From Psettodes erumei (lineage: Eukaryota > Chordata > Actinopteri > Pleuronectiformes > Psettodidae), in contig JAFBJZ010000238.1 in assembly GCA_016785225.1 (NCBI GenBank), positions 1,011,423 to 1,075,422 of the forward strand: DNA of 64,000 nucleotides. Direction: 5' to 3'. Below are positions 60,881 through 64,000 of the stretch, one piece after another. The notes under the pieces were generated by a model. That model was not told the origin of the DNA. It did not search any database and was given only the letters and a program-made list of their open reading frames with translations. The position numbers were made by a program, and so were the translations under genes. How positions within the stretch are numbered: position 1 is the stretch's first letter; each line of letters starts with the position of its first letter.

Positions 60881-61546
60881 CATGAGGTGCCAGGTTAGAG
60901 GAAGGATGGTTAGTTAGCATGCAAGCGTAACCTAACTTCATCTACTTAACAATGTGGCAGAGCCAACTATACAATAACCTGTCTACCAAACTGATCACAA
61001 CACTCAGTAAACACAAATACATCAAATCACAGTTGATGATTTATCTTAGCTTAGCTTGTCTTAGCTTGACTAGGCCCAGTTGGTGTTACCAGTTCTGGTG
61101 TGAGAGACACTCTCTCTGGTGTGTTGCTCCTTTGGCTGGTGGTTCCTGATGGAAGGGCCAAGCTGAGAGAGTTGGAATTCCGATGTTGGAAGGCAGTCTT
61201 TGCTGTGTGGTCCTGATGGCAGACGCTGGAGGGAAACTGGCCGCTCCTTTGACGTAGTTGGTTAGCAGCTCGGTGCTAACTCGCTGTGTGGCTCCTGTTG
61301 TATGGAGGATTAGCCTACAAACCTTGTGTTTGTTGGCTAATGGAGTTTGTTTGCCGGATCTTGATCGTTCCTCAGCAGGCTCTCGCGTCGCTGCTGTGAG
61401 GAAAGGTCTGAGGATCTGCTTTGGTCAGCAGGCTACCTCAGACGGCCAGCTGCAGCTGCACAGCTGGGGGTCCCTGGAGAGTGGTTCCAGGAAGAGTTGT
61501 TGAAGAAGAGCTTGGAGAAGAGGAAGGAAGAGAAGAGAAGAAAGAG
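60210..61546 (-). repeat. Inverted, truncated LTR fragment with extra 0.6 kb, inside the satellite
   Basis: 60241-60840 is the reverse complement of the 900-bp LTR (38918 back to about 38310), preceded at 60210-60240 by the same primer-binding-site-like sequence as at 35422. It then holds about 650 bp (60881-61490) absent from the 38-kb LTR, and returns to similarity for GTTGAAGAAGAGCTTGGAGAAG (about 61496). It stops before the TATA part. GT runs lie at about 60700-60759 and 60839-60878. Confidence 0.8.
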
Positions 61547-64000
61547 TGTGTTTTTGAGGACATGGGTGCATGGAATCATAAAATAACACTTCAGTATCAG
61601 TCTTTGTCACTAGATACACATTTATAAAGCAAAAAAGTTCATGGGTAACCCCTTCTGCACAAGTGCAAACAACAGGTATATGACCAAAACTGTGTGCTTT
61701 TCTCGTCGAGCCGAGAAAACACTCAAAAAGCGTGTGTGTTTTGAGGACATGTGCAAACAGGTATATGACCAAAACGTGCTTTTCTCGTCGTCGAGAAAAC
61801 CTCAAAAAGGACACAAGTGTGTTTTTGAGGACATGGGTGCATGGAATCATAAAATAACACTTCAGTATCAGTCTTTGTCACTAGATAACACATTTAGAAC
61901 AAAAAGTTCATGGATACCCCTTCTGCTCAAGTGCAAACAGGTATATGACCAAAACGTGCTTTTCTCGTCGAGAAAACCTCAAAAAAAGGACACAAGTGTG
62001 TTTTTGATGACATGGGTGCATGGAATCATAAAATAACACTTCAGTATCAGTCTTTGTCACTAGATAACACATTTAGAACAAAAAGTTCATGGATAACCCC
62101 TTCTGCTCAAGTGCAAACAGGTATATGACCAAAACGTGCTTTTCTCGTTGTGTTTTTGAGGACATGGGTGCATGGAATCATAAAATAACACTTCAGTATC
62201 AGTCTTTGTCACTAGATAACACATTTAGAACAAAAAGTTCATGGATAACCCCTTCTGCTCAAGTGCAAACAGGTATATGACCAAAACGTGTTTTTCTAAG
62301 TCGAGAAAACCTCAAAAAGGACACAAGTGTGTTTTTGAGGACATGGGTGCATGGAATCATAAAATAACACTTCAGTATCAGTCTTTGTCACTAGATAACA
62401 CATTTAGAACAAAAAGTTCATGGATAATAAACCCCTTCTGCTCAAGTGCAAACAGGTATATGACCAAAACGTTTTTTTCTAAAGAGAAAACCAAAAAAAA
62501 AAGGACACAAGTGTGTTTTTGAGGACATGGGTGCATGGAATCATAAAATAACACTTCAGTATCAGTCTTTGTCACTAGATAACACATTTAGAACAAAAAG
62601 TTCATGGATAACCCCTTCTGCTCAAGTGCAAACAGGTATATGACCAAAACGTTTTTTTTCTCGTCGAGAAAACCTCAAAAAAGGACACAAGTGTGTTTTT
62701 GAGGACATGGGTGCATGGAATCATAAAATAACACTTCAGTATCAGTCTTTGTCACTAGATAACACATTTAGAACAAAAAGTTCATGGATAACCCCTTCTG
62801 CTCAAGTGCAAACAGGTATATGACCAAAACGTGTTTTTTCTCGTCGAGAAAACCTCAAAAAGGACACAAGTGTGGAGGACATGGGTGCATGGAATCATCA
62901 TCAGTATCAGTCTTTGTCAAAATAACACTTCAGTGTGTTTTGTCATGGTAACATGGAATCATAAAATAACACTTCAGTATCAGTCTTTGTCACTAGATAA
63001 CACATTTAGAACAAAAAAGTTCATGGGTAACCCCTTCTGCTCAAGTGCAAACAGGTATATGACCAAAACGTGTTTTTCTCGTCGAGAAAACCTCAAAAAA
63101 GGACACAAGTGTGTTTTTGAGGACATGGGTGCATGGAATCATAAAATAACACTTCAGTATCAGTCTTTGTCACTAGATAACACATTTAGAACAAAAGTTC
63201 ATGGATAACCCCTTCTGCTCAAGTGCAAACAGGTATATGACCAAAACGTTTATTTCTCGTCGAGAAAACCAAAAAAAGGACACAAGTGTGTTTTTGAGGA
63301 CATGGGTGCATGGAATCATAAAATAACACTTCAGTATCAGTCTTTGTCACTAGATAACACATTTAGAACAAAAAGTTCATGGATAACCCCTTCTGCTCAA
63401 GTGCAAACAGGTATATGACCAAAAGCGTGTTTTTTTTTCTCTCGTCGAGAAAACCTCAAAAAGGACACAAGTGTGTTTTTGAGGACATGGGTGCATGGAA
63501 TCATAAAATAACACTTCAGTATCAGTCTTTGTCACTAGATAACACATTTAGAACAAAAAGTTCATGGATAACCCCTTCTGCTCAAGTGCAAACAGGTATA
63601 TGACCAAAACGTGTTTTTCTCGTCGAGAAAACCTCAAAAAGGACACAAGTGTGTTTTTGAGGACATGGGTGCATGGAATCATAAAATAACACTTCAGTAT
63701 CAGTCTTTGTCACTAGATAACACATTTAGAACAAAAAGTTCATGGGTAACCCCTTCTGCACAAGTGCAAACAGGTATATGACCAAAACGTGCTTTACTCG
63801 TCGAGAAAACCTCAAAAAGGACACAAGTGTGTTTTGAGGACATGGGTGCATGGAATCATAAAATAACACTTCAGTATCAGTCTTTGTCACTAGATAACAC
63901 ATTTAGAACAAAAAGTTCATGGAAAACCCCTTCTGCTCAAGTGCAAACGGGTTATATGACCAAAACGTGATTTTTCTCGTCGAGAAAACCTCAAAAAGGA
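61547..64000. repeat. Satellite array B (diverged subfamily, about 177-185-bp units)
   Basis: About 14 units with the same order of landmarks as array A but a distinct consensus: GAGGACATGGGTGCATGG, AACACTTCAGTATCAGTC, TTTGTCACTAGATAACACAT, CAAACAGGTATATGACC and a palindrome TTTTCTCG-T-CGAGAAAA. Units are nearly identical to each other except around the palindrome. Spacing of GAGGACATGG is mostly 174-185, with one 152 and one 244. It runs off the right edge. Confidence 0.95.

Noticed and set aside
40198..64000. Many 60-145-codon open frames in the satellite (AWNHKITL, HGSPLLHKSKQA, VLGDMGAWNH types)
   Set aside because: They recur in several frames and on both strands with the repeat unit, start anywhere, and differ by unit indels. 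They are by-products of a stop-poor tandem repeat, not genes.
40198..64000. Palindrome as a CENP-B box
   Set aside because: TTTTCTCGCCGAGAAAA does not contain the essential TTCG....A..CGGG pattern of the known box.

Overview
The window is vertebrate nuclear DNA, most likely from a teleost fish. Two vertebrate genes with canonical GT-AG introns can be read on the minus strand, and the rest is a dense mix of element types typical of fish genomes: BEL/Pao, a Penelope-like element with a GIY-YIG domain, L2/Rex-type LINEs, Tc1, piggyBac and hAT remnants, CA arrays and a satellite of about 177 bp. No bacterial-style genes, operons, CRISPR arrays, rRNA or tRNA genes were seen. Most open frames inside the repeats are spurious.

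Layout. (1) 1-16.8 kb: a DENN-domain gene, best matched to dennd2d, minus strand. Seven coding exons join in frame from an ATG at 16780 down to 1434, and the gene runs off the left end. Its 9-kb second intron holds a Tc1 fragment, a 496-bp hAT-type MITE with an 8-bp target duplication, and a decayed Penelope-like element that was itself hit by a BEL/Pao solo LTR with a 5-bp target duplication. (2) 16.8-23.4 kb: intergenic, with Penelope, Tc1 and piggyBac remnants and an exact 217-bp tandem duplication. (3) 23.4-31.9 kb: efhd2 (swiprosin-1-like EF-hand protein), minus strand, complete in four coding exons (233 aa). (4) 32.3-40.2 kb: a repeat belt of an interspersed repeat, CA-rich arrays split by a truncated LINE, a gag-only LTR retroelement with polypurine tract and 900-bp LTR, a second LTR type, and a LINE 3' end. 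(5) 40.2-64 kb: tandem satellite of about 177 bp per unit. Nearly every unit carries a palindrome of 10-11-bp arms around one base. The array is interrupted by a 0.47-kb insertion, by an 8.46-kb BEL/Pao retrotransposon with two 682-bp LTRs, and by an inverted LTR fragment, after which the satellite switches to a second subfamily (B).

Function. The two host genes share a strand but no visible functional link: DENND2 proteins are known as Rab exchange factors, and EFHD2 is a calcium-binding cytoskeletal adaptor. The most unusual part is the satellite: a palindrome at a fixed place in each unit, kept as a palindrome in both subfamilies although its centre base differs, and acting as the main site of length variation. 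Its unit length would suit a centromeric or pericentromeric satellite, but that is inference. All calls come from reading the sequence; no database search or alignment program was run.
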